A DNA stretch of 52,751 nucleotides from a virus, in IMG/VR virus record IMGVR_UViG_3300036826_000291, positions 1-52,751 of that record; one strand, 5' to 3'. Positions 21,472 through 28,683 of the stretch are shown here, one piece after another (position 1 is the stretch's first letter; each line of letters begins with the position of its first letter). A model generated the notes under the pieces. That model did no database searches and had not been told where the DNA came from. It saw nothing but the letters and a program-made list of their open reading frames with translations. The translations under genes and the position numbers were made by a program.

Positions 21472-22695
21472 GTGTCGGCCGCCGGCGGCATCGAGTGCCA
21501 CCACGGCGATTGCCTCGCCGTGCTGCCGACGCTCGCCGCCGACAGCATTGATGCCTGCATCACCGACCCGCCCTATCACCTGCAGTCCATCGTCAAACGC
21601 TTCGCCAAGACCGGGCGCACCGACAAGACACGCTCGCGCTCCGGGCCGCACCAGCGCACCGCCAACGGCTTCATGAACAAGCAATGGGACGGTGGCGCCA
21701 TCGCGTTCGATGCGGCCACATGGGCGGCGGTGCTGCGCGTGTTGAAGCCCGGCGCCTACATCGCCGCGTTTTCCTCGACCCGCACATTCGCGCGCATGGC
21801 GGTCGCGATCGAGGATGCCGGCTTCATCACGCATCCGTTCATCGCCTGGATTTTCGGGCAGGGATTCCCCAAGGCGCATCGCGTGCATGACGACGCATGG
21901 GAAGGCTGGCGCTACGGCACGCAATCGTTAAAGCCGGCGATCGAGCCCATCTACATCGGGCAGAAGCCATTCGAGCCGGGGCTGACCGGCACCGAGAACG
22001 TGCGCAAGTGGGGCACCGGCGCAATCAACATCGACGGCTGCCGGGTGCCGAGCGCGGACGCGGCCGTGCCGCGCGGCGGCGAGGCAACGGCCGGCAAAGC
22101 CTATGCGGCCAGCGGCGCGACCAACTTTGCAGCGAAGCCCGGCATGCGTCGCGGTGTCAGCAATGGCGGCGATGCGCTCGGCCGCTGGCCGGCGAACGTC
22201 ATCCTTGACGGCAGCGCCGAGGTGCTCGCGGCGTTTCCCGAGGCGCCAGGGCAGCAGCGCCGCGTCGGCCCGGATCACGGCGACAAGACCTCGCACGGAA
22301 TCTACGGCGACTATGGACCGCGCAACGAACACGCGCCGCGCGCGGATCACGGCTCGGCCGCGCGGTTCTTCTACACCGCCAAGGCGGATCGCCACGAGCG
22401 GCTCGGCTCAAAGCATCCGACCGTCAAGCCGCTCGACCTGATTGCCTACCTCATTCGCCTGCTGACCCCGCCGGGCGGCATCGTGCTGGACCCGTTTGCC
22501 GGCACCGGCACCACCGCCGAGGCGGCGTTCAACGAGCATATGCGCGCGGTGCTGATCGAGCGCGAGGCCGAATACGTGGCCGACATTCATCGTCGCATCG
22601 CGCTCATGCGCGCCGGTCGCGACGAACGCATCCGCCAAGTCGCCAAGGCAAAGGCGGCCGACCGGCCGCCTGATCATGGACCTTTGTTCGCGTGA
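21472..22695 (+). CDS. DNA methyltransferase, N4/N6 amino class
   Basis: A 407-residue enzyme starting at GTG 21472, nine bases after the previous stop and preceded by AAGGCGGGG. It has motif IV Thr-Asp-Pro-Pro-Tyr at residues 31-35 and motif I Asp-Pro-Phe-Ala-Gly-Thr-Gly-Thr-Thr near residue 341, i.e. the beta-class order with a long variable target-recognition region between. It methylates adenine-N6 or cytosine-N4; the site cannot be read from sequence. No restriction partner is adjacent, so it is a solitary enzyme. Lack of an obvious CcrM-like C-terminal domain argues against it being a CcrM orthologue. Confidence 0.88.
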   Translation: MSAAGGIECHHGDCLAVLPTLAADSIDACITDPPYHLQSIVKRFAKTGRTDKTRSRSGPHQRTANGFMNKQWDGGAIAFDAATWAAVLRVLKPGAYIAAFSSTRTFARMAVAIEDAGFITHPFIAWIFGQGFPKAHRVHDDAWEGWRYGTQSLKPAIEPIYIGQKPFEPGLTGTENVRKWGTGAINIDGCRVPSADAAVPRGGEATAGKAYAASGATNFAAKPGMRRGVSNGGDALGRWPANVILDGSAEVLAAFPEAPGQQRRVGPDHGDKTSHGIYGDYGPRNEHAPRADHGSAARFFYTAKADRHERLGSKHPTVKPLDLIAYLIRLLTPPGGIVLDPFAGTGTTAEAAFNEHMRAVLIEREAEYVADIHRRIALMRAGRDERIRQVAKAKAADRPPDHGPLFA

Positions 22696-22707
22696 GGGAG
22701 GTGCGTC

Positions 22708-23145
22708 ATGAAGTGGAAAGGAGAAACTACCGAACAATTATGCGGCTATCTGGCGCGCGGCCTGAGCCTCGCGCAGATCGCCGCGGCGTTCTCGATAAGC
22801 CGCAGCGCGGTTGCCGGCGCGGTGTTCCGGCTGGACAAGCAGCCGCCGCGACCGCGGCAACCGCCGCGCCCGCGCGCCGAGCCATTACGCCGGCGGCCAC
22901 GGCCGCGGGTGCTGCCCGACCGCCTGTCATTCCGTTCGGCGCCGGCCATGCGGGCGCAGCCGGCGCCGCCGCCGCCGCCGGCGGCAGCGCCGCGCATGAT
23001 CGAGCTGGTGGAGCTGACCGCGGACACCTGCCATTGGCCCTACGGCGACAATGCGCCGTTCCGCTTTTGCGGCGCTGCGACCGACGACGGGCGGCCGTAT
23101 TGCGCGGCGCACGCGCAGGAAAGCGTGCGGTGCGGTCATGCGTGA
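22708..23145 (+). CDS. gcrA: GcrA-family cell-cycle regulator
   Basis: A 145-residue homologue of GcrA, the alphaproteobacterial sigma-70 cofactor that acts at methylated promoters. The N-terminal HTH-type segment (Gly-Leu-Ser-Leu-Ala-Gln-Ile-Ala-Ala-Ala-Phe then Ser-Arg-Ser-Ala-Val-Ala-Gly) and the C-terminal signature (Asp-Thr-Cys-His-Trp-Pro-Tyr-Gly-Asp, then Phe-Cys-Gly-Ala, then Tyr-Cys-Ala-Ala-His) are both present, joined by a Pro/Arg-rich linker. The final few residues differ from typical GcrA. It follows the methyltransferase by 12 bp and overlaps the TSCPD gene by 8 bp. Confidence 0.85.
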   Translation: MKWKGETTEQLCGYLARGLSLAQIAAAFSISRSAVAGAVFRLDKQPPRPRQPPRPRAEPLRRRPRPRVLPDRLSFRSAPAMRAQPAPPPPPAAAPRMIELVELTADTCHWPYGDNAPFRFCGAATDDGRPYCAAHAQESVRCGHA

Positions 23146-23605
23146 GGTTCTGCCGCAGCGGCGCGCCAACGAGACGTTCGGGCTGCGCTTCTGGAATCAG
23201 GATTGGCTGGTCACGGTCGGCTTCTATGCCGACGCAAGGCCGGGCGAGGTGTTCATCGCCGGCCGCAAGGCATCGAGCGATCTCGAATGGACTGCGCGCG
23301 ACGGCGCGATCCTTTTGAGCCTCGCGATTCAGCACGGCGTGCCGCTCGACACCATCAAGGCGGCGCTGACCCGCAACCCGGACGGCTCGCCGTCGACGCT
23401 GATCGGCGCGGTCGCCGACCGGCTTTCGGGAACTCATCAGGATTCCTTAGTCAAGGTTGTCGAAACCTCCAAGTGTCGCGCCAAGGGCGGCCACGCGCGC
23501 GCCGCCAAGCTCACCGCAGAGCAGCGCGCCGAGATCGCCAGCCGCGCCGGCGCCGCACGATGGGCAAGGCACCGCAAGCCGGACGGCAATGGAGCGCAGC
23601 CATGA
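23138..23605 (+). CDS. TSCPD-domain protein
   Basis: A 155-residue protein. Asn-Glu-Thr-Phe-Gly-Leu-Arg-Phe and Pro-Gly-Glu-Val-Phe-Ile-Ala-Gly-Arg-Lys, then Ile-Leu-Leu-Ser-Leu-Ala-Ile-Gln-His-Gly-Val-Pro-Leu-Asp-Thr-Ile, match the TSCPD domain found at the end of some B12-dependent ribonucleotide reductases and as stand-alone rhizobial proteins. The C-terminal about 50 residues are a basic Ala-rich helix. Its role in the phage is unknown; a nucleotide-metabolism link is only suggested by the family. The start ATG 23138 lies inside the end of gcrA. Confidence 0.62.
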   Translation: MREVLPQRRANETFGLRFWNQDWLVTVGFYADARPGEVFIAGRKASSDLEWTARDGAILLSLAIQHGVPLDTIKAALTRNPDGSPSTLIGAVADRLSGTHQDSLVKVVETSKCRAKGGHARAAKLTAEQRAEIASRAGAARWARHRKPDGNGAQP

Positions 23606-23762
23606 GAGACCTTTCCGACGTGCCGCAGGCCGACAGTTGCGAGAATCCGCGGTGCCAGCGCCCGCATGTGCTGTTGCTGGACGCGCATGGCGAGCCGTTC
23701 GCGCAATTGCCGGCAAAGCTATGCGCCGCGCCGCCGCACGTCAACATGAGGTTACGGTCAGC
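23602..23762 (+). pseudogene. Small Cys-containing gene that has lost its stop, next to the brnTA insertion
   Basis: From ATG 23602 (ATGA overlap with the previous stop) the frame encodes Asp-Ser-Cys-Glu-Asn-Pro-Arg-Cys and His-Val-Leu-Leu-Leu-Asp-Ala-His-Gly-Glu-Pro-Phe-Ala-Gln, which look like a real small protein. The frame then runs without a stop straight into the antisense of brnA and brnT (first stop at 24390). The likely explanation is that brnTA landed at the 3' end of this gene and removed its stop. I annotate only the protein-like part. Confidence 0.45.
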
Positions 23763-24086
23763 CTATTTTCGCCGGCTGGCGCGCGCCAGCACCTCGCCCA
23801 TGCGGGTTTGCCAGCCGGGGCCGCCGGCGCGGAAATGCGCGATCACCTCGCGCGGCAGCCGCAGGGTGATGCTTTGCCGGCGCTCGCTTGCCGGCATTGC
23901 CGGCCGGCCGACGCCGCGCGCCTGCGCCATCAGCGTGAAATCGCGCTCGCTCAGCGGCGGATTATCGGGATCGGCTTTCGCCGCCGCGGTGATGTCCGCG
24001 TCGGTCATGGCATCCAGCCGGCGCTTCTGCGCCCGCGTGAGCCGCGCCTTGCGCGCCTGCTCAGCACTCATTCGCACCGTCGTCAT
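23763..24086 (-). CDS. brnA: BrnA-type antitoxin
   Basis: A 107-residue antitoxin for BrnT. The N-terminal half is charged and probably disordered, binding the toxin. The C-terminal half has Gln-Ser-Ile-Thr-Leu-Arg-Leu-Pro-Arg-Glu-Val-Ile-Ala-His-Phe and Gly-Pro-Gly-Trp-Gln-Thr-Arg-Met, the ribbon-helix-helix typical of BrnA that binds the operator. ATG 24086 has AAGG upstream and overlaps brnT by 26 bp; a later ATG at 24071 is possible. It is expressed as the second gene of the operon, toxin first, as is usual for brnTA. Confidence 0.85.
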   Translation of the reverse strand: MTTVRMSAEQARKARLTRAQKRRLDAMTDADITAAAKADPDNPPLSERDFTLMAQARGVGRPAMPASERRQSITLRLPREVIAHFRAGGPGWQTRMGEVLARASRRK

Positions 24087-24339
24087 AACGCCTTTCCTCG
24101 GCACGGTTGGCGCGGCGCGCCGAAATGATCCGGCAATTTGCGCCGCGCATGGTGAACACGACAACGTAGAGCTTGCCGGCGATGCGGCCGACGCACTTGC
24201 GCCGCGCCTCGCCGTCGCGGGTACGCGAGACGTCGAATTCGACCCGCGCCGGATCGTCAAACACGCGCACCGCGAATTCGAACGGCACGCCATGGTCGGC
24301 AAGATTGGCTGCGGCCTTGGCGGCGTCCCATTCGAACAT
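24061..24339 (-). CDS. brnT: BrnT-type ribonuclease toxin
   Basis: A 92-residue RelE-fold toxin. It begins Met-Phe-Glu-Trp-Asp-Ala-Ala-Lys-Ala-Ala-Ala-Asn, the classic BrnT start, then His-Gly-Val-Pro-Phe-Glu, Cys-Val-Gly-Arg-Ile, Val-Val-Phe-Thr-Met-Arg and Arg-Ile-Ile-Ser-Ala-Arg-Arg-Ala, which carry the basic residues used for RNA cleavage. It is the first gene of the operon. No ribosome site is visible and the -10 lies only seven bases before the ATG, so its mRNA may be leaderless. Confidence 0.88.
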   Translation of the reverse strand: MFEWDAAKAAANLADHGVPFEFAVRVFDDPARVEFDVSRTRDGEARRKCVGRIAGKLYVVVFTMRGANCRIISARRANRAEERRYDDGANEC

Positions 24340-24344
24340 GGCAA

Positions 24345-24375
24345 TTTATGTAAATACACAAATAGGCAAGGTCAA
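24345..24375 (-). promoter_or_regulatory. brnTA promoter with near-perfect operator palindrome
   Basis: On the minus strand TTGACC (24375-24370) and TACATA (24352-24347) are 17 bp apart. The -10 lies inside TTTATGTAAATACACAAA (24345-24362), an 18-bp palindrome with one mismatch, which is the expected target of a BrnA-type repressor. The ATG of brnT lies seven bases after the -10, so the transcript probably starts at or within two bases of it. Confidence 0.72.
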
Positions 24376-24380
24376 GCGCC

Positions 24381-24914
24381 ATGCCGATGATCCTGGCGCT
24401 CGACCTTGCCAGCAGGAGCGGATGGGCGCTCGGCGCGGCCGGCGAGACGCCGCGGTCCGGCTCGGTCAGCTTCGCGCGGGCAGAGCACAGCATGGCGGCG
24501 CACTTCGTCGGCTGTCGGCAATGGCTGACCGATTTCGTCGCGGTCAACAATCCGCGCATCGTCGTCTTCGAGGCGCCGCTTGCGCCGTCATACGTCGCCG
24601 GCCGCACCAACACCGACACCGTGCGCAAGTTGATGGGGCTGACGGCAATCGTCGAGGAAGCACTTTACGGCAAGGGTTTTGACGTGCGCGAGGCGCCCGT
24701 TTCAAAGGTGCGCGAATTCTTTCTCGGCACCGCGCACTTGAAGCGTCGCGAGGCCAAGCAGGCGACCAAGCATCGGTGCGTCGAGCTTGGCTGGCGGCCG
24801 TGCGACGACAACGCCGCCGATGCGCTCGCGCTGTGGGCCTACATGGTCGGCATCGTCGCGCCGGCGCACGGATTGAAGCTCCTGCCGCTGTTCGGACGCG
24901 AGGTGCGCGCATGA
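24381..24914 (+). CDS. RuvC-like Holliday-junction resolvase
   Basis: A 177-residue nuclease of the RNase H fold. Ile-Leu-Ala-Leu-Asp8-Leu-Ala-Ser-Arg-Ser-Gly-Trp, Val-Val-Phe-Glu64-Ala-Pro and Cys-Asp-Asp-Asn-Ala-Ala-Asp147-Ala-Leu-Ala carry the four acidic positions (Asp8, Glu64, Asp143, Asp147) of RuvC-type enzymes. It would resolve branched DNA during replication or packaging. It is divergent from brnT across a 41-bp gap that holds the brnTA operator, and no good ribosome site is visible before its ATG. Confidence 0.85.
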   Translation: MPMILALDLASRSGWALGAAGETPRSGSVSFARAEHSMAAHFVGCRQWLTDFVAVNNPRIVVFEAPLAPSYVAGRTNTDTVRKLMGLTAIVEEALYGKGFDVREAPVSKVREFFLGTAHLKRREAKQATKHRCVELGWRPCDDNAADALALWAYMVGIVAPAHGLKLLPLFGREVRA

Positions 24915-25660
24915 TGTTCTTTGTCGGCCTGCACTTCCCGCATCACGCCAAGCATTTCGCGCGCGCCTGCATCTCGATCAAGCAGCTGCGCCGCCGGCAG
25001 AAGCCGTTGGGCGCGACCGAGATCATCATCGACAGCGGCGCATTCAGCGAGATTTCCCTGCACGGCGAATTCAAGACGCCGGTTGAGCAATATGCCAGCG
25101 AGCTTGCGCGGCTTGCCGGCATCGCCAACATCGCGATCGCGGTCGCGCAGGATTTCATGTGCGAGCCGCCGATGCTTTTACGCACGGGTTTGAGCATTGC
25201 CGAGCACCAGCGCAGAACCATCGAACGCTACGACGCGCTTCTCGCGCACTCGCCGGTTCGGATCATGCCGGTGCTGCAAGGATGGTCGCCGGACGACTAC
25301 CGCCGCCATCTTGCCGGCTACGGCGACCGGCTAACCTTCGGACAGTGGGTCGGCGTCGGCACCTTGTGCAAGCGCAACGGCGCGCCGGAGCGCATCGTCG
25401 ACATTCTTTGTGCCATCCGCCGCGAGCGCCCGGACCTGCGGCTGCACGGCTTCGGCATCAAGGCGACGGCGCTGCGCCATCCGGCCGTGCGCGAGCTGCT
25501 CTATTCCGCCGATTCGATGGCCTGGTCATTCGCGGCGCGCAAGCAAGGCCGCGACAGCAACGACTGGCGCGAGGCGCACGCGTTCGCCGAGCGCGTCCAG
25601 CAGATTGCCGCATTGCCGATGACAGCATGGCAGATTCCGTTGCCGTTGGAGCGCGCATGA
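24911..25660 (+). CDS. DpdA-like deazaguanine DNA transglycosylase family protein
   Basis: A 249-residue TGT-like protein starting Met-Met-Phe-Phe-Val-Gly-Leu-His. Marks are Ile-Ile-Ile-Asp41-Ser-Gly-Ala-Phe-Ser-Glu-Ile, Ala-Val-Ala-Gln-Asp81, Ile-Met-Pro-Val-Leu-Gln-Gly, Trp-Val-Gly-Val-Gly and Ser-Ala-Asp201-Ser-Met-Ala-Trp-Ser. This arrangement is that of phage and island DpdA, which swaps guanine in DNA for a 7-deazaguanine (preQ0-type) base. No queC/queD/queE/folE gene was found in the genome, so the base would have to come from the host queuosine pathway. It overlaps both neighbours by four bases. Confidence 0.72.
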   Translation: MMFFVGLHFPHHAKHFARACISIKQLRRRQKPLGATEIIIDSGAFSEISLHGEFKTPVEQYASELARLAGIANIAIAVAQDFMCEPPMLLRTGLSIAEHQRRTIERYDALLAHSPVRIMPVLQGWSPDDYRRHLAGYGDRLTFGQWVGVGTLCKRNGAPERIVDILCAIRRERPDLRLHGFGIKATALRHPAVRELLYSADSMAWSFAARKQGRDSNDWREAHAFAERVQQIAALPMTAWQIPLPLERA

Positions 25661-25959
25661 CCGCGGCGGTCGACATCTTCCGCGCCCGCGCCGAGGCCCG
25701 CGCCATGCTGGTCGCGGCCGGCGAAATGGGCATGCAGGACGCCGTCGACGGCTTGCAACAGGCGGCCGATGCTTATGGCCTCATTGGCGAGATCGGCGCC
25801 GATGGAGTCCAGGCGCTTGTCGCCGAGGCATTCGCCGCGGTGCCGCGCCGTTGGGTTTTGCTCAATCGCATTCTCGCCGGCACCGTCACCCTGCTGACCG
25901 GCGATGGCGGTGTCGGCAAGACGCTGCTGGCGAAGTTCGCGGAGAAGCGCGAGCCATGA
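25657..25959 (+). pseudogene. Truncated RepA-like ATPase, ending just after the Walker A motif
   Basis: A 100-residue frame. The N-terminal about 60 residues are a helical replication-protein-like region, then Val-Pro-Arg-Arg-Trp-Val-Leu-Leu and Gly-Thr-Val-Thr-Leu-Leu-Thr-Gly-Asp-Gly-Gly-Val-Gly-Lys-Thr-Leu-Leu form the start of an AAA_25/RepA-type ATPase. It stops nine codons later (Lys-Phe-Ala-Glu-Lys-Arg-Glu-Pro, then TGA), losing Walker B and the rest. The next gene starts within its stop (ATGA). This looks like the left scar of a module exchange that replaced the original replicative ATPase by the HNH and primase-helicase pair. Confidence 0.75.
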
Positions 25960-26477
25960 CCTTCGCAACCGAATCAGACATTGCCCCGGCGTGTCAGTGT
26001 ATTCGGCGCGAATTGCGGCGACGTCTAATCGACGGCGGCGGCTGTCAATATCGTTGGCAATGTCTCGATTGCGGAAGATCGGTCGGTTCGGCAGTCAAGC
26101 GCACCGAAGCGGTGTCGTTCTATCGCGGATGCGAAACCGAGATTCCGCAATGGGACGAGCGGTTGCATAACGACTACTGGCAAACGCGCGAAAACCTTTG
26201 GCAAGAAAGACGCGAACGGCAAAACCGAGAGCGCGAGCAACATAACATCGAGTGGTGGAGGCGATATAATCTTTATCTGCAATCGCCACAGTGGAAAATA
26301 AAGCGCGCGCAAGTGCTTCGGCGCGCTGGAAACATCTGTGAGGGTTGTCGGCGGCAGAAGGCGACGCAGGTACATCATCTTAGCTATGAGCATGTATTCA
26401 ATGAATTCCTGTGGGAGTTGGTAGCTATCTGCGATGATTGCCACGAACGAATTCATGTGGCGGGGGAGCCGCAATGA
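25956..26477 (+). CDS. HNH endonuclease
   Basis: A 173-residue protein with an N-terminal Cys-rich zinc-binding region (Cys13/Cys15 and later Cys-Leu-Asp-Cys) and a C-terminal HNH domain: Cys-Glu-Gly-Cys, Val-His-His-Leu-Ser-Tyr, Cys-Asp-Asp-Cys-His and a last His. A charged helix links the two. The sequence is more AT-rich than most of the genome, as is the following helicase, suggesting they came together. It may be a homing-type nuclease, or act in DNA processing; no intron or intein is seen next to it. Confidence 0.78.
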   Translation: MTFATESDIAPACQCIRRELRRRLIDGGGCQYRWQCLDCGRSVGSAVKRTEAVSFYRGCETEIPQWDERLHNDYWQTRENLWQERRERQNREREQHNIEWWRRYNLYLQSPQWKIKRAQVLRRAGNICEGCRRQKATQVHHLSYEHVFNEFLWELVAICDDCHERIHVAGEPQ

Positions 26478-28372
26478 ACCGACTCTCTCCAAGCGAGGCG
26501 CTCAAGCGACATAACATCGAATATGTCGCGACCAAGAGCGGAAACTACACAACCGCATGCCCGAATTGCTCTGGCGGCGGCTATCTCAACGTCAAGGTGG
26601 AAAAAGACAAGGTCGCGTGGTTTTGCCACAACTGCAATGTCGGCGGCAGTGAATCGCTTGACCAGCACGAAAGCGACCTCGGGCCGATCACGGCGACATT
26701 CAACTACACCGACGAACAGGGCAAGCGGCTGTTTCAGGTATTGCGATTTGAACCGCCCGGACAGCCAAAGCAGTTTCGTCAGCGCACCGACCCGGAGCAG
26801 AAGAAATGGTCGATCAAGGGCGTGCGCCTGGTTCCATACCGGCTGCCCGAATTGTTGGAAGCAATCGCTTCGGAGCGCCCGGTGCTGATCGTCGAAGGCG
26901 AGAAGGATGTGGAAAATCTTCGCGGAATTAACGTGACCGCGACATGCAATCCGATGGGAGCAGGCAAGTGGCAGAGGTCGTTCTCGCCGATTTTCAATGG
27001 TGCCGATGTGATCGTCTGCCAGGACAACGACGAACCCGGCCGCAATCATGCGCAGCAGGTCGCTCGCATGTTGGCGCCCGTCGCCAAGCGCGTGCGATTG
27101 CTCGATCTCGCGACGATCTGGCGCGGCATCGAGAAAAGCGACGATGTAAGCGACTGGCTCAAACGCGGCGGCGGCAATGCCGACACGCTGTGGCATGCAA
27201 TCGAAGCACTCGAAGATTGGCGACCGGGTGACAGCGAGCAAACCATAAACGGCAACGGCGCGGCGCATGGCGATACGCCGAAAATACTTTCTAAAGCCGA
27301 GTTCATCCGCGGCTTTACTCCCCCAGATTACCTAATTGAAGGTATCTTGCAGCGCCGCTTCATCTATGCGCTCACCGGCCAGACCGGACACGCAAAGACC
27401 GCGGTGGCCCTGCTGATCGCCAGCCTTGTCGCCCGTAGTGACCGCAACACCCTGCTTGGCCTGCACCATGTCGATGCTGCACGCGTCGTTTATTTCGTCG
27501 GTGAGAATCCTGACGATGTGCGCATGCGCGTCATCGGCACTGACGCAATGCGGGACGATGACGCGGCACAAGACAAAATCTGGTTCATTCCTGGCGTCTT
27601 CAGCATCGTTGAAATATTCGAGACGCTGCTTGCCGATATTAAGCAGAACGGCGAGGTGGGCTTGATCATCGTCGATACCAGCGCCGCCTATTTCCTTGGC
27701 GATGAAGAATTGAACAACGTACAGATGGGCAATTATGCCCGCGTGCTGCGCAAGCTCACAACCCTGCCCGGTGCGCCATGCGTGCTGGTGCTGTGCCATC
27801 CGACCAAGCGTGTCGCCGAGCCGTCCGAACTCTTGCCGCGCGGCGGCGGTGCTTATCTCGCCGAAATGGACGGTAACCTGACGCTGTGGCGCACCGCCGA
27901 TGACATGGTTGAAATGTCTTACAACAAGATGCGCGGTCCCGGATTCCAATCAATCTCGTTTCGACTTGAAGCGATCAAGTCACCGAAACTCAAGGACACA
28001 AAGGACCGATTGGTCGCCACCGTGCGCGCAATCGCAATCACCCGCGGGGAGGAGGAAGCGCAGCTCGCCGCCGCGCACAGCGACGAAGATCGCGTGCTCG
28101 CCGCCATGCTCGCTGAACCGGATGGCTCGCTGGCGCTATGGGCCGAACGCATCGGCTGGAAAGACAATGCCGGCGAACCGTACAAGAAAAAGGTCGAGCG
28201 CATCGTCGGCGGCCTCAAGCAGCAGACACCGAAGATCATCGAGAAGCACCGCTCGCGCTGGCGACTCACGGACCGCGGCAAGGAGGAAGCGCGCAAGGCC
28301 ACGCTCGCCATTGCCGCCGTCGAGCGCCGCATGGCCGAGCCGCAGCAGCCGCATCAGCTTGGATTCCTGTAA
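26474..28372 (+). CDS. Primase-helicase (zinc finger, Toprim, RepA/DnaB-like ATPase)
   Basis: A 632-residue replication protein starting at ATG 26474, overlapping the HNH stop. Zinc ligands are Cys29-Pro-Asn-Cys32 and Cys51-His-Asn-Cys54. The Toprim part has Val-Leu-Ile-Val-Glu-Gly-Glu-Lys-Asp near residue 140 and Val-Cys-Gln-Asp-Asn-Asp-Glu-Pro-Gly near 187. The ATPase part has Walker A Ala-Leu-Thr-Gly-Gln-Thr-Gly-His-Ala-Lys-Thr near 300 and Walker B-like Leu-Ile-Ile-Val-Asp-Thr near 405. A C-terminal winged-helix-like region follows. It should prime and unwind the fork. An iteron-like array lies directly after its stop. Confidence 0.88.
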   Translation: MNRLSPSEALKRHNIEYVATKSGNYTTACPNCSGGGYLNVKVEKDKVAWFCHNCNVGGSESLDQHESDLGPITATFNYTDEQGKRLFQVLRFEPPGQPKQFRQRTDPEQKKWSIKGVRLVPYRLPELLEAIASERPVLIVEGEKDVENLRGINVTATCNPMGAGKWQRSFSPIFNGADVIVCQDNDEPGRNHAQQVARMLAPVAKRVRLLDLATIWRGIEKSDDVSDWLKRGGGNADTLWHAIEALEDWRPGDSEQTINGNGAAHGDTPKILSKAEFIRGFTPPDYLIEGILQRRFIYALTGQTGHAKTAVALLIASLVARSDRNTLLGLHHVDAARVVYFVGENPDDVRMRVIGTDAMRDDDAAQDKIWFIPGVFSIVEIFETLLADIKQNGEVGLIIVDTSAAYFLGDEELNNVQMGNYARVLRKLTTLPGAPCVLVLCHPTKRVAEPSELLPRGGGAYLAEMDGNLTLWRTADDMVEMSYNKMRGPGFQSISFRLEAIKSPKLKDTKDRLVATVRAIAITRGEEEAQLAAAHSDEDRVLAAMLAEPDGSLALWAERIGWKDNAGEPYKKKVERIVGGLKQQTPKIIEKHRSRWRLTDRGKEEARKATLAIAAVERRMAEPQQPHQLGFL

Positions 28373-28625
28373 TCGGGACAAGCCGGGACGTGTCCCGTGT
28401 CCCGATTTGTCCCGATTGGAGATAAGGCATGGCGACACAACAAAAAATGCCGGGACGGGCGGTGAAAGTCGCCCCGGCAGACATAGACCCAGTCGGAATG
28501 TCTGACCGGGGGGGCCTTTTTCACCCCGCAATGAGGTTTTCAAAGCCATGTTTTTGCGCTGCAGTATTTCGGGACAACTCTATATCCCTCCCCGTAGGGG
28601 AGGGTAGTTTGTCCCGATTGTCCCG
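28371..28625. other. TGTCCCG iteron-like array: replication origin candidate
   Basis: The heptamer TGTCCCG or its complement occurs at 28374-28380, 28391-28397, 28398-28404, 28408-28414, 28570-28576, 28610-28616 and 28619-28625, with CGGGACG variants at 28384-28390 and 28451-28457. The first cluster is a nested dyad (10-bp perfect arms at 28371-28380 and 28398-28407). An 8-bp perfect hairpin (CCCTCCCC-GTA-GGGGAGGG, 28586-28604) lies between the two clusters. Clustered iterons next to a replication gene, partly AT-rich, suggest an origin or a binding site for a phage initiator. Confidence 0.6.
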
Positions 28626-28683
28626 TTTCACCTGTAACCATTTTTTCTTCGGCGCTGCACAAAAACGAAAAACGAGGGGCAAA

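Noticed and set aside
21472-22695. Calling the methyltransferase CcrM
   Set aside because: It has beta-class motifs, but I see no CcrM-type C-terminal domain and the recognition site cannot be read; only the general enzyme class is supported.
24345-24380. Rightward promoter for the RuvC-like gene in the brnTA gap
   Set aside because: No matching -35/-10 pair exists on the plus strand in this 41-bp gap; the visible elements read leftward.
28429-28683. N-terminal extension of the 28684 gene from ATG 28429
   Set aside because: Although the start has a good ribosome site and the frame is open, the sequence is low-quality as protein and coincides with the iteron array. I kept it only as an alternative.
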